Below, one piece after another: positions 15,029-23,926 of a DNA stretch of 37,333 nt (positions are counted from its first letter, which is position 1; each line of letters starts with the position of its first letter). The notes under the pieces were generated by a model. It did no database searches. It worked only from the letters and a program-made list of their open reading frames with translations, and was not told where the DNA came from. Source of the stretch: Candidatus Bipolaricaulota bacterium (GTDB lineage: Bacteria; Bipolaricaulota; Bipolaricaulia; UBA7950; UBA9294); contig JAHITR010000187.1 in the NCBI GenBank assembly GCA_018817505.1, positions 1-37,333 of the forward strand, given 5' to 3'. Made by a program: the position numbers and the translations under genes.

Positions 15029-16699
15029 CTACGCCAGGGTCTTGAGTTGCCGTTCCAAGACGGCCTCGCGCCGATAGTCTGGAAGGATGATCGGCGCGGT
15101 TCGATCTGCTTTGATGCCGGCGGACTTGAGGTCAGCGCAGAACGCCTCGATGTGCTTGAGTGTGGGTGTCTTGGCCGAATGCTCTTTGGCCCACTTTGCC
15201 GCAGAGATCCCGGCACGTCGACCGAACACGTTGTAGTCAAGCAGTGAATTGCCCATCAGCCGGTTCTTGCCATGTACGCCACCAGCGACTTCGCCGCCAG
15301 CAAACAGTCCCGGGATACGGGTGCGGGCATCAGCGTCAATCTCTACACCGCCATTCTGATAGTGCAGTGTTGGGAACACCAACGCCGGCTCGATGGTGAT
15401 ATCAATATCATGGCGATGCCACATCATCCACATGGCTGCCAATCGTTTCTTGAGTGTGCCCTTGCCATGAATGGCGTCGATCATCGGTGTGTCCAGCCAC
15501 ACCCCGCGAATGCCGCTGGGGGTTGAGACGCCGTTGTTGTTGCCATAGCACTCACGAATGATTGCGGCTGACTCAACATCTCGGGGTTCAAGAGGATAGA
15601 CGAAGGATTCTCCGTGGGCGTTGACGGGCTCTGCGCCCTGATTGCGCAGTTTCTCTGTCGCTAACTGCCCGAGAATGGCGGCCGGGTAAGCCACGCCCGT
15701 AGGGTGGTATTGCACGGAATCCATGTCAATCACCCGCGCGCCGGCTCGGTAGGCCATGATCAGGCCATCAGCCGTGGCGCCGTAGTGATTGGTGGTGGGA
15801 AATCCCTGAATGTGAAGACGTCCGAATCCTCCTGTGGCAAGGACAGTCGCGCTGGCCTTGACAACCATGTACTCGTCGGTCTCCAGATTGGTGAGCACCG
15901 CTCCAGCGGCATGACCATCCTCGTCCAACAGAAGCTCAACAGCAGGCGCAAACTCGATCACAGGGATTCCGACATTGCGGACCTCGTCACGAATGACGCG
16001 CATCAACTCCATGCCGGTGTAGTCTTTGGCTGAATGCATCCGCATGCGAGATGTACCGCCACCGTGCGCCTCCAAGTACTGACCATCTACCTTGTCGTAC
16101 AGGGCGCCCAGTTTCTCGTGCCAATCAATCATCAACGGACCGTCATTCACCAGCGCCTTGACCAGCTCTGGGTTGTTGGTGTAGTGACCGCCACCCAGCA
16201 CATCGATGTAGTGGCTGGCAGGAGAGTCGCACTCACGGTCAGCTGCCTGAATACCGCCTTGAGCCATGATGGAATTGCAGTCGCCATGTCGAAGCTTGGA
16301 AACCATCAAGATGTCCTGCGTTGGGATGCCCTCTTGATGAGCGAATAGGGCCGCCACACTGGCCGCGCCACCGCCACCCAGGATGAGTACTTGGACCTCC
16401 CTATCGGGTGACGCAAGGTTGATTGAACGGGGATCGACTACAGGATAGGCCTCCAGCAGATCGACGACTTCGTGAGGCATTCGTTCGCCCTTGGATGGCC
16501 CGACAGCCACGGCACGCTTCTTGTCTGCCTTGTAGTCAGGATGCCATTCCTGCAACACCTGCTCACGCTGTTCGGGGCTCATCGCCTTCTGCGGGCCTTC
16601 CTTCAATCGTTGGTCTCGCGTTGCCTCGACCTTGGCGATCGAATCCCGCATTGATGCGGGATATCCTTCGTTGCGCACTCCCGCGCCTGATTGACTCAC
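15029..16699 (-). CDS. tfrA: Fumarate reductase / succinate dehydrogenase flavoprotein subunit (TfrA-like)
   Basis: 556 residues from a GTG at 16699, overlapping the tfrB stop (GTGA) with GGGAGG upstream. The FAD motif GGGGAASVAAL begins near residue 108, so the protein has a leader of about 100 residues (containing MSPEQREQVLQEWHPDY) that classical SdhA/FrdA lack. Further signatures are IMAQGGIQAA, QYHPTG, the catalytic PLEPRDVESAA arginine region, FPTLHYQNGG and HGKNRLMGNSLLDYNVFG. It interconverts fumarate and succinate. No membrane anchor genes follow. Its neighbours are HdrB/HdrC, pointing to a soluble, Hdr-linked enzyme like methanogen thiol:fumarate reductase (TfrAB). Confidence 0.9.
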   Translation of the reverse strand: MSQSGAGVRNEGYPASMRDSIAKVEATRDQRLKEGPQKAMSPEQREQVLQEWHPDYKADKKRAVAVGPSKGERMPHEVVDLLEAYPVVDPRSINLASPDREVQVLILGGGGAASVAALFAHQEGIPTQDILMVSKLRHGDCNSIMAQGGIQAADRECDSPASHYIDVLGGGHYTNNPELVKALVNDGPLMIDWHEKLGALYDKVDGQYLEAHGGGTSRMRMHSAKDYTGMELMRVIRDEVRNVGIPVIEFAPAVELLLDEDGHAAGAVLTNLETDEYMVVKASATVLATGGFGRLHIQGFPTTNHYGATADGLIMAYRAGARVIDMDSVQYHPTGVAYPAAILGQLATEKLRNQGAEPVNAHGESFVYPLEPRDVESAAIIRECYGNNNGVSTPSGIRGVWLDTPMIDAIHGKGTLKKRLAAMWMMWHRHDIDITIEPALVFPTLHYQNGGVEIDADARTRIPGLFAGGEVAGGVHGKNRLMGNSLLDYNVFGRRAGISAAKWAKEHSAKTPTLKHIEAFCADLKSAGIKADRTAPIILPDYRREAVLERQLKTLA

Positions 16700-17391
16700 G
16701 ATGCCTCCCCTTCGGTCTCGATGACTCGCTGCGCATAGCGCTGCTTCAGCTCCTCCAAGTTCATCTTCATCAGTGTATCCAGCTCCGCTTCGTGGATACC
16801 TTCAGCCAGTTCGCTCATGCGTGTCTGCAGATGATCGGGCTCTGGCGACTGCGTGACTGCATACAACCGTCGTGCCATTTGAGCGAAGTGGTAATGCTTG
16901 ATGTCGGCTGGGCATCGCATGGAACACAGGCCGCATTGGATACAGTCAAATGATAGTTCAGACACCTTCTCAAGGTCGCCGCGAAGCGCTGCTTGCACGT
17001 AGTCCATCACTTCGATGTCCTGTGGGCAAGCCTTGGTGCAGGTATTGCAGGAGACGCAGCGAGCAATGGCTGGATAATGCTGAAGCAGGACGTTCTCGCC
17101 TGCATCCAGATCGTCCAGCACGTACCTTGACCGCGGGGCGGGCGTAAATGGAAGTTGCGTCAGATGCATGCCCTCCTCTACCATCTCCTGGCATGCCAGC
17201 GCGAACTCCAGCCTGTAATCGCCCTCCTTGCGGTACACTGTGCCACAAGCGCCGCAGAAGCCCGAGCGGCAGCCGGCTCCGCGCACAAATTGATAGCCAG
17301 CGTACTCCATCGCATCCATGATGGTGATGCCAGCTGGGACGTTGTATGCCTTGCCCATGATGAATATCTGCATCAACTTCTCTTCAGACAT
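16696..17391 (-). CDS. tfrB: Fumarate reductase iron-sulfur subunit (TfrB N-terminal type)
   Basis: 231 residues from ATG 17391, which has GGGAGG upstream; the longer frame would lie within hdrB. It has a plant-type [2Fe-2S] site, GAGCRSGFCGACGTV plus a later cysteine in LACQ. Two [4Fe-4S]-type motifs follow, CVSCNTCTKACP (near residue 110) and CIQCGLCSMRCP (near residue 145). Methanogen TfrB has this part fused to an HdrB-like C-terminal domain; here the HdrB part is the separate gene directly upstream. It should pass electrons from HdrB/HdrC to the flavin of TfrA. Confidence 0.9.
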   Translation of the reverse strand: MSEEKLMQIFIMGKAYNVPAGITIMDAMEYAGYQFVRGAGCRSGFCGACGTVYRKEGDYRLEFALACQEMVEEGMHLTQLPFTPAPRSRYVLDDLDAGENVLLQHYPAIARCVSCNTCTKACPQDIEVMDYVQAALRGDLEKVSELSFDCIQCGLCSMRCPADIKHYHFAQMARRLYAVTQSPEPDHLQTRMSELAEGIHEAELDTLMKMNLEELKQRYAQRVIETEGEAS

Positions 17392-17404
17392 GCTGTGAGC
17401 CTCC

Positions 17405-18274
17405 CTACCCCGTTTGTGCCTCGGCGACCTGCTGCATCCGTGCGCTGAGCCCTTCGGGCAGCTTCTGTGAATCCATTCCCATGGCTGCTGCAAGCAGCTC
17501 AGTGAAGTAAACGATCTCGATGTCAGCCAGTTCGCTCGCACCTGCCAATTCCCTCTGCGCCTCCTTCAGATTGTGCTGACACAGCGGGCAGGCCGTGGCG
17601 ATGACGTTGGCTCCTTCGCGAGCAGCCGATTGAATCACGCGAAACGATCGCTCAATCGACAGATCGCGCCGGTCGACCACCTGATACGTGCCGCAGCATT
17701 CTCCGGCAAAAGGGAAGTGAACGGGCATCGCACCTGCTGCTGCCATGGCCTCGGACATGATGGTGGGCTTCTCGACGTTGTCGATAGCAGCCTCTTTGGG
17801 ACGAAGCAACGTGCATCCGTAGTAGCAGGCCACGTTCAGTCCTTCAAGCGAATGGGGCGTTGCCTGTTCAAGCGCCTGCCAGCCAATGCGATCTCGCAGC
17901 ACTTGAAGCAAGTGACGAACCACTACTGCGCCCTGGTAGTCGGATTCGCGATCCATGAACTGATTGATCTTGTCTCGCTCTTCGGCATCGGCGTTGATCC
18001 GCTGTGCCGTGCGCGAGAGCGTGTTGTAGCACATCGAACACAGAGCGACCAACTCAGTCTGTTCCAAATCCTGGACGCGCACCAGATTGCGAACCGACGC
18101 CAGATGATGCATGAGGTCGTCGGTCGTTAGAGACGACACCGTGCCGCAGCAATTCCAACGTTCGAGTTCTTGAAGCTGCAAACCGAGTTTCTCCATCACG
18201 AACTGAGCCGAGGATTCAAAGCTCGCTGCAGTATCCTTGAGGCTGCAGCCGGGGAAATAGGGAATGGTGTTCAT
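17405..18274 (-). CDS. hdrB: Heterodisulfide reductase subunit B-like protein
   Basis: 289 residues with both CCG domains intact: C10-x31-C42C43-x35-C79-x2-C82, and a second set ending GECCGTY and ACPLCQ. These motifs bind the paired noncubane [4Fe-4S] clusters that reduce disulfides in HdrB. Bacteria lack coenzyme M/B as a rule, so the real acceptor is unknown. It may be a different disulfide, or the protein may simply relay electrons to TfrB like SdhE of type-E succinate:quinone reductases. It lies between hdrC and tfrB and is the only HdrB in the window. Confidence 0.9.
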   Translation of the reverse strand: MNTIPYFPGCSLKDTAASFESSAQFVMEKLGLQLQELERWNCCGTVSSLTTDDLMHHLASVRNLVRVQDLEQTELVALCSMCYNTLSRTAQRINADAEERDKINQFMDRESDYQGAVVVRHLLQVLRDRIGWQALEQATPHSLEGLNVACYYGCTLLRPKEAAIDNVEKPTIMSEAMAAAGAMPVHFPFAGECCGTYQVVDRRDLSIERSFRVIQSAAREGANVIATACPLCQHNLKEAQRELAGASELADIEIVYFTELLAAAMGMDSQKLPEGLSARMQQVAEAQTG

Positions 18275-18277
18275 CGC

Positions 18278-18676
18278 TTATCCCGTCTTCTTTCGGAAGC
18301 TGGCCACCAGCGCAATCTGGGGTAGCTTCGCAATCTCTTGTGGGCTCATCTCGTCAATGGATACGTGATCCAATTCCTTGCGTAGATGGAGCTGTCGAAG
18401 TGCTTCCATGAGCTTGGCCAAATCCACGCCTTTCGGACAGCGAACTTCGCAGGCAAGGCAGCTGGCGCAAACCCACATGGCATTGGACTCAAGCAGCGTG
18501 ATGTCGTCCTGCTGAAGGTCTCGGATAACCTGGCTTGGCAAGCGGTCCATCTGGTCGGTCAGCGGGCAGCCGGCCGAGCACATGCCGCACTGGTAGCAGG
18601 CAAACACATTCTCGCCAGACAGCTCCTCGACGCGAGCCCGGAAGTTCTCAACCGATACGGTCTTTGCTCTAGACAA
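18278..18676 (-). CDS. hdrC: Heterodisulfide reductase subunit C-like ferredoxin
   Basis: 132 residues starting at a TTG (18676). The strong GGAGGTGA seven bases upstream, overlapping the protease stop, decides this start. Two [4Fe-4S] motifs are present: CYQCGMCSAGCP near residue 27 and CASCLACEVRCPKGVD near residue 70. HdrC relays electrons between HdrA and HdrB. The spacing and the TTG start suggest lower but coupled translation. It lies 3 bases ahead of hdrB. Confidence 0.9.
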   Translation of the reverse strand: MSRAKTVSVENFRARVEELSGENVFACYQCGMCSAGCPLTDQMDRLPSQVIRDLQQDDITLLESNAMWVCASCLACEVRCPKGVDLAKLMEALRQLHLRKELDHVSIDEMSPQEIAKLPQIALVASFRKKTG

Positions 18677-19133
18677 CGGCAGTCACCTCCAATTGATGAA
18701 GCAACGCGTCTGCCAATTGATGTGCTGCGCGCTCGCCACTCGGCGAGAGCTCGGCCCTCCATTCCCTTGGTGCCGCAACAGGAGCCGTGATGATGACGAT
18801 CTCGGTCGGCAAATGCGGATCATTCATGGAACGAAAGACCTGCAGAGCTTCCATCAATGAGCCATCGTGCCTCACGCTATGGTCCAAAGGGATCAACTCG
18901 TTGGGATGGATGATGGTCGTATCCAGTTCTGAGTTGTGGTTGTCAATGCGGACGTCGGCAAGAAGAACGCGATCATAGCCCCGCATTCTCTCGACCAGAC
19001 GCAGTCCGGCATGGGAACTCACACACACTTGTACGTCCTCTGGAACGCGATTCGCAATGAGTTCGGCGGCTCGAGGCCCGATGCCGTCATCGCCTGCGAG
19101 TGGATTGCCCCAACCGATTACCAAGTGCTTCAT
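18669..19133 (-). CDS. [NiFe]-hydrogenase maturation endopeptidase
   Basis: 154 residues, HyaD/HycI type. It begins VIGWGNPLAGDDGIGPRAAE, the canonical GNxxxGDDGxG motif whose acidic residues bind the nickel of the precursor. A second conserved Asp lies in VLLADVRID, and a His follows at about 87. It removes the C-terminal peptide of the large subunit after nickel insertion. It overlaps the mvhA stop (ATGA), so its substrate is most likely MvhA. Confidence 0.9.
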   Translation of the reverse strand: MKHLVIGWGNPLAGDDGIGPRAAELIANRVPEDVQVCVSSHAGLRLVERMRGYDRVLLADVRIDNHNSELDTTIIHPNELIPLDHSVRHDGSLMEALQVFRSMNDPHLPTEIVIITAPVAAPREWRAELSPSGERAAHQLADALLHQLEVTAVV

Positions 19134-20596
19134 CGCTCGATCCTCTGACAGATATTGCCCTTCTCATCATGAACCTGGACAACAAGCGGCATCTGGCCGG
19201 GCAAGGCGTGTGTTGCACACGCCAGGCAGGGATCGTAGTTGCGGAAGCTCATCTCCACGAGATTGAGAATCCCCTCGTCGACGTTCCCGTTCTTCACCAC
19301 GGATTGTGCCATGTCCTTGATGGACATGGAGATACCGGCCACGTTGTGCGTTGTGGCCACGATCAGATTGACATCCTCAATGCGGCCCTTCTGGTCGAGA
19401 TCGTAGTGATGGATCAATACGCCGCGCGCGGCCTCAATAACGCCGACACCCTCACCAGGTGTTCCCAGCGGCGTTCGAAGCGGCCCGGTCATCAAGTTGG
19501 GATCGTCAACCAACTGGGCGACGCGCTCGGCAGCTGATAGCATCTCGATGAGACGTGCCCAGTGGTAAGCAAATGTGGCGTGAACCGGACCGCCTCCGAA
19601 ATACTCAAGGAAGGTCTCATATTGCACTTGGGCAAGTGGCGTGCCTATTTGCGTGCACACATTGAGCCGTGCGAGCGGCCCCACGCGATAGACGCCGGAA
19701 TCGGGTCCTGAGACGAATCCCTTCCAGCCCACGTCCTTGAGATAGGGGATCTTCACGTAGGTCCAGGGTTCAGTGCGCTCCTCGATTAATCCGAGAACCT
19801 CAGAACTGGGAACCTGGGCGAACAGGGAGCCATCAGGAGCTACGACGCGAACATCGCCATCGTAGTAGTTGATTGAACCCTCGGAATCGACAAGTCCCAT
19901 GTAGTAGGTAGGCATCATCTGCGCTTTCTCGGAGATGAACCGCTTGTAAGAGTCATCTTTCAGCAACACACTGTGAAAAACGTCCAGCGTCGTCTTGGCG
20001 AACTCAAGACAAGACGCAGCCATGGTACGAATTTCGGCTTGCTCGTCTTGCGTGATGCCTTTGGATTGCCCCCCGGGAATGCCAGTGACAGGATGAATGG
20101 GACGTCCGCCAATCAACTCGATCGTCTTCTGCCCGTAGCTGCGGTGCTTGATCACTTGCTTGCCAAGCTCCAAGCCGACTTTCCCGATGACTCCCACGAT
20201 GTTTCGTTCTTGCGGTGGTGCGTAGGGGCCAACCAAGAAGTCAGGTCCTCCCAGATAATAGAAGTGCAGCAGATGATCCGAGAAGGTGTAGGCGTTGTAG
20301 AGCAGCTCTCGCAACGCTCTCGCCCGTGGTGGTGGTGGTGCGTCATAGCAGTCATCGAGTGCCTTGGTGGAAGCGAAGTGATGGGCCTCTGGACAGACAC
20401 CACAGATGCGCTCGGTGATCTGGGGCATGTCTTCGCCCTGCCTGCCGCGGCAGAAGCGTTCAAACCCGCGCAGCTCAGGAATCTGGAAGAACGCGTCAGC
20501 CAGATTCCCTTGGTCGTCCAAGAACAGCTCGATGCGCCCATGGCCTTCGAGTCTTGTGATGGGATCAATGCTAACGTGCCGTAGCGTTTCGTTCAT
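19130..20596 (-). CDS. mvhA: F420-non-reducing-type [NiFe] hydrogenase large subunit MvhA
   Basis: 488 residues. Both nickel-binding motifs are present: ERICGVCPEAHH (near residue 62) and DPCLACATHALPGQ near the C-terminus. The 20-odd residues after the His are the peptide removed by the maturation protease. It belongs to the group 3 cytoplasmic hydrogenases; the association with MvhG, MvhD and HdrA points to group 3c. It splits H2 and passes electrons via MvhG and MvhD to the HdrA flavin. Confidence 0.93.
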   Translation of the reverse strand: MNETLRHVSIDPITRLEGHGRIELFLDDQGNLADAFFQIPELRGFERFCRGRQGEDMPQITERICGVCPEAHHFASTKALDDCYDAPPPPRARALRELLYNAYTFSDHLLHFYYLGGPDFLVGPYAPPQERNIVGVIGKVGLELGKQVIKHRSYGQKTIELIGGRPIHPVTGIPGGQSKGITQDEQAEIRTMAASCLEFAKTTLDVFHSVLLKDDSYKRFISEKAQMMPTYYMGLVDSEGSINYYDGDVRVVAPDGSLFAQVPSSEVLGLIEERTEPWTYVKIPYLKDVGWKGFVSGPDSGVYRVGPLARLNVCTQIGTPLAQVQYETFLEYFGGGPVHATFAYHWARLIEMLSAAERVAQLVDDPNLMTGPLRTPLGTPGEGVGVIEAARGVLIHHYDLDQKGRIEDVNLIVATTHNVAGISMSIKDMAQSVVKNGNVDEGILNLVEMSFRNYDPCLACATHALPGQMPLVVQVHDEKGNICQRIER

Positions 20597-21539
20597 GATA
20601 CCTTTCCTTGAAGATCGAAGTTGCCGCGCCGAAGCGATAGAACGTCCCTACGATGTCATCAAACTGGGCCAATATGGCATCTTCGGCAGCCAGTTGATCC
20701 TCACCCTCTTCGCCTGTGCCAATTAGCGATGCCACAGTGTTGAGCATGGCCGCGCCTTGATCCCTAATCGCTGCCGTTGGGCCTGCGCAGCCTGTGCATG
20801 GCATGTTGGCAGCCGGGCATACGGCCAGGCAGCCACCACGCGTAGCTGGTCCCATGCACATGAAGCCTTGATCCAAGAGACATTTCTCAGTATCTGGATC
20901 GTTCTCATGCGGGCGCAGAATCTGGGTAATCTTCAGTTGCTCTCGCTCGCGTGAACACTCCTCGCACAGGTTCTTTGAGGATGCGAACACGGTTCCCGTG
21001 GCGGGCAGCTCTCCCGCTACTAGCGCCGAGAACAAGGCTGATACCACTTGCTTGGGTGGCGGGCACCCAGGAACGACGTAGTCAACTTCGACGACATCCG
21101 CGAGATGGGTCAGTCGTGGAAGGAATTCGGGCAGATGAAGATCGTGCCCATTCTTGTTCGTATCAAGTTGCGGCCAGTTGGCTTGATCCCCAAACACCGT
21201 CGAGAAGATCTCGTTGCGCGAAGATTGATTAGCCAATCCGATGACGCCACCTGACTGTGCGCACGAGCCAAAGGCCACCAAGTACTTGGTCTTCGTGCGG
21301 ATGAGTTGCGCCAGCTCGACGTTCTCTTGCGTTCGGATCGCCCCGTTGAACAAGACGATATCGATCTCACCATTCTTGTAGTCGCGCAGATCCGAGTATT
21401 TGGGATCTGCGGCGCAAGGCCAGAGAAGGATGTCTGCGGCTGCGACCACATCGAGAATCTGCTCGTTAACTTCCAGCAGTGCGCAGTCACAGCCTCCACA
21501 CGCTGCGGCCCAGTAGATGCCGATTTTCGCCTTAGCCAT
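20571..21539 (-). CDS. mvhG: [NiFe] hydrogenase small subunit MvhG
   Basis: 322 residues; GGAG lies about 7 bases before the ATG at 21539. The N-terminus WAAACGGCDCALLEVNE gives the proximal-cluster ligands, AFGSCAQSGGVIG and VPGCPPPKQ complete that site, and the C-terminal third adds cysteines for two more clusters (CEECSRER, GPATRGGCLAVCPAANMPCTG). It wires the nickel site to MvhD. It overlaps mvhD by 8 and mvhA by 26 bases. There is no twin-arginine signal, so it is cytoplasmic. Confidence 0.92.
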   Translation of the reverse strand: MAKAKIGIYWAAACGGCDCALLEVNEQILDVVAAADILLWPCAADPKYSDLRDYKNGEIDIVLFNGAIRTQENVELAQLIRTKTKYLVAFGSCAQSGGVIGLANQSSRNEIFSTVFGDQANWPQLDTNKNGHDLHLPEFLPRLTHLADVVEVDYVVPGCPPPKQVVSALFSALVAGELPATGTVFASSKNLCEECSREREQLKITQILRPHENDPDTEKCLLDQGFMCMGPATRGGCLAVCPAANMPCTGCAGPTAAIRDQGAAMLNTVASLIGTGEEGEDQLAAEDAILAQFDDIVGTFYRFGAATSIFKERYHERNATAR

Positions 21540-21975
21540 GAACTGGCTCCTTCCTCTGCCTGACTGGGGTAGGACCCAGTTCGCGGATGAGCTCTGTATA
21601 CGATGTCATGGTGGACTGGAACTTGATGCCCTCTGACGCGCTGATCCATTCCAAATGAACGCGGCGCGGATCGATCCCAACCTCAGACAACGCTTGCTTC
21701 AGCAAGACGACGCGGCGGCGTGTCTTGTAGTTGCCCGACACATAGTGGCAGTCGCCGGGATGGCAACCGCCAATGAGGACACCGTCTGCGCCCTTCTCCA
21801 GCGCTGTGAGTACCATCTCCGTATCCACGCGCCCTGAGCAGTTCACACGCATAGGGACAATGTTGGCGGGATAGGTTAGTCGGCTGACTCCGGCCAAATC
21901 GGCACCTGCATACGAGCACCAGCGGCACAGAAAGGCGACGATTCGTGGTTCGAAAGCTGCGTTGGTCTTATCCAT
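21532..21975 (-). CDS. mvhD: MvhD-type [2Fe-2S] electron-transfer subunit
   Basis: 147 residues from the ATG at 21975, with GAGGTGG nine bases upstream; an in-frame TTG at 21993 lies upstream. Conserved cysteines are in FLCRWCSYAGAD, VNCSGR and GGCHPGDCHY, the family signature. MvhD links the MvhAG hydrogenase to HdrA in the bifurcating complex. It overlaps the hdrA stop by 8 bases. It is a stand-alone gene here, whereas in some organisms it is fused to HdrA. Confidence 0.93.
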   Translation of the reverse strand: MDKTNAAFEPRIVAFLCRWCSYAGADLAGVSRLTYPANIVPMRVNCSGRVDTEMVLTALEKGADGVLIGGCHPGDCHYVSGNYKTRRRVVLLKQALSEVGIDPRRVHLEWISASEGIKFQSTMTSYTELIRELGPTPVRQRKEPVHG

Positions 21976-23926
21976 CAGACAGGGCCACCTCAATCATTTC
22001 TCGGAGTTGGAAGTCCGTTAGATTCTTCAACTGCGCTGCGCCTGTGGGACACGCAGAAACACACGTGCCGCACCCCTCGCACAGAACCTCATTGCATTCA
22101 GCCACACCGGAGACCGTGAGACTGAGCGCTGTATACGGACACATGCCTACGCAAACGCCACACCCGCCGCAGATCTCCTCGTCAATCGATACCGTCTCTG
22201 GTGAATGCGACAGCTTGTCCTGGGTAAGCAGGGCGATGGCCTTGGAGGCAGCGCCGCTTCCTTGAGCGACGGATTCGGGGATGTCTTTGGGGCCCTGACC
22301 TGCGCCGGCCACATAGATCCCGGCTGTCAGTGACTCCACGGGCCGAAGCTTGGGATGGGCCTCCTTGAGGAAGCCCTCGCCACCGCAGCTGATCTTGAGG
22401 GTCTTGGTGAGAGCGCGCGTACTGGGATGAGGATCCATAGACATGGCAAGAACCACTAGATCAGCCTCGATCTCAACCTTCTTGCCAGACAGCGTGTCGA
22501 CACCCCACACCATAACCTTGTCGTCCTGCTGATAGATCTTGGCGACCTTGCCGCGCAGATAGCGGATCTTCTCGTGTTCAGTTGCGTTCTGGACGAACTC
22601 CTCGTAGCCCTTGCCGCCAGCGCGAACGTCGATATAGAAAACGACGGCTTCGGAGTCAGCTACGGCATGGCGATAGAGCAAAGCGTGCTTCGCCGTGTAC
22701 ATACAGCAGATCTTCGAGCAATAGGCGTTGTGATTCTCTGGATCTCGCGAGCCTGCACACTGCACAAACACGACACGCTTTGGGACTCTGCCATCTGACG
22801 GTCGTCTGACCTGTCCCCCCGTGGGGCCGGAGGCCGACAGCATGCGCTCGAATTGCAGGCCATCGATCACATTAGCTACGTCACCGCCGCCATACTCACC
22901 GAGATTGACGATGGGGTACATGTCATAGCCAGTGGCGACGATGATGGCAGCCACCTCTTCTTCAAGGATTGTGGGTTGCATATCAAAGTTGATTGCTCCA
23001 GGCTCGCAAACCTTCGCACATTCGGAACAGCGCAGCGGGTGGAGACCGAGGCATGAGCGCTCATCCAACGTGTATGTCGAAGGCACGGCCTGTTGGAACG
23101 GGATGTAAATGGCCTTGCGATCCACCAGCCCGCGTTCGAATTCGCTGGGAACAGACTGCGGGCACACCTTCTCGCAATCGCCACACAGATTGCATTTGTC
23201 GGGATCGACGTAGGTTGGATTCTTGCGGATCTTAACCGTGTAATTGCCCACGTACCCCGACACATTCAGAACCTCACTGTATGTCATAAGCTCAATATTG
23301 GGATGACGGGACGCCTCCACCATCTTTGGCGTAAGGATGCACTGTGAGCAGTCAAGTGTTGGGAACGTTTCTGACAGCTGTGCCATGTGTCCGCCGATGG
23401 ATGCCTCTTTCTCGACGAGAAGGACTTCAAACCCCGCGTCGGCAACATCAAGAGCCGCTTGAATGCCAGTGATTCCAGCTCCGATCACCAAACACTTGTC
23501 AACATGATCGATGCGCACTGGATCGAGCGGATGATTGCCGCGCACCTTCTCCACCATCGTCTTGATGATCTTGACGGCCTTGGCTGTGGCTTCGGATCGA
23601 TCAAGGTGGACCCAGCTACAGTGCTCGCGGATATTGGCCATCTCCACGAGATAGGGATTGAGGCCCGCATCATCAGCTGCTCGTCGAAATGTCGGCTCAT
23701 GCATGGCGGGTGAACATGCTGCGATGACCACTCCGGTCAGTCGATGCTCACGGATGGCATCAGACACCAGTTGCTGCCCGGGGTCGGAGCACATATAGTC
23801 GTAATCAGAAACAAACGCTACGCCAGAATACTGACGCAACGTTTCGGACACCGATAGCGTGTCTACGGTTCGCTCGATATTCAACCCGCAGTGACACACA
23901 AAGACGCCAATCCTAGGGCTGCTCAC
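21968..23926 (-). CDS. hdrA: Heterodisulfide reductase subunit A (bifurcating flavoprotein)
   Basis: 652 residues from a GTG at about 23926 with GGAGG upstream; the longer frame lies inside korC. It begins RIGVFVCHCGLNI. It has the FAD-binding GAGITGIQAALDVADAG near residue 160 and the conserved FPTLDCSQCILTPKM. An inserted ferredoxin domain (CNLCGDCEKVCP, LRCSECAKVCEPGA) follows, and two C-terminal [4Fe-4S] sites close the protein (CGGCGVCVGMCPY, CEGCGTCVSACPTGA). In HdrABC-MvhADG the HdrA flavin splits electron pairs from H2 to ferredoxin and to HdrB. The length and cluster set are those of full HdrA. Confidence 0.93.
   Translation of the reverse strand: MSSPRIGVFVCHCGLNIERTVDTLSVSETLRQYSGVAFVSDYDYMCSDPGQQLVSDAIREHRLTGVVIAACSPAMHEPTFRRAADDAGLNPYLVEMANIREHCSWVHLDRSEATAKAVKIIKTMVEKVRGNHPLDPVRIDHVDKCLVIGAGITGIQAALDVADAGFEVLLVEKEASIGGHMAQLSETFPTLDCSQCILTPKMVEASRHPNIELMTYSEVLNVSGYVGNYTVKIRKNPTYVDPDKCNLCGDCEKVCPQSVPSEFERGLVDRKAIYIPFQQAVPSTYTLDERSCLGLHPLRCSECAKVCEPGAINFDMQPTILEEEVAAIIVATGYDMYPIVNLGEYGGGDVANVIDGLQFERMLSASGPTGGQVRRPSDGRVPKRVVFVQCAGSRDPENHNAYCSKICCMYTAKHALLYRHAVADSEAVVFYIDVRAGGKGYEEFVQNATEHEKIRYLRGKVAKIYQQDDKVMVWGVDTLSGKKVEIEADLVVLAMSMDPHPSTRALTKTLKISCGGEGFLKEAHPKLRPVESLTAGIYVAGAGQGPKDIPESVAQGSGAASKAIALLTQDKLSHSPETVSIDEEICGGCGVCVGMCPYTALSLTVSGVAECNEVLCEGCGTCVSACPTGAAQLKNLTDFQLREMIEVALSDG

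Noticed and set aside
15029-17391. L-aspartate oxidase or adenylylsulfate reductase as the identity of the TfrAB-like pair
   Set aside because: The flavoprotein has the HGKNRLMGNSLLDYNVFG and HYQNGG patterns of fumarate reductase, and the partner has a [2Fe-2S] plus two [4Fe-4S] motifs, in a fumarase/sucCD context.
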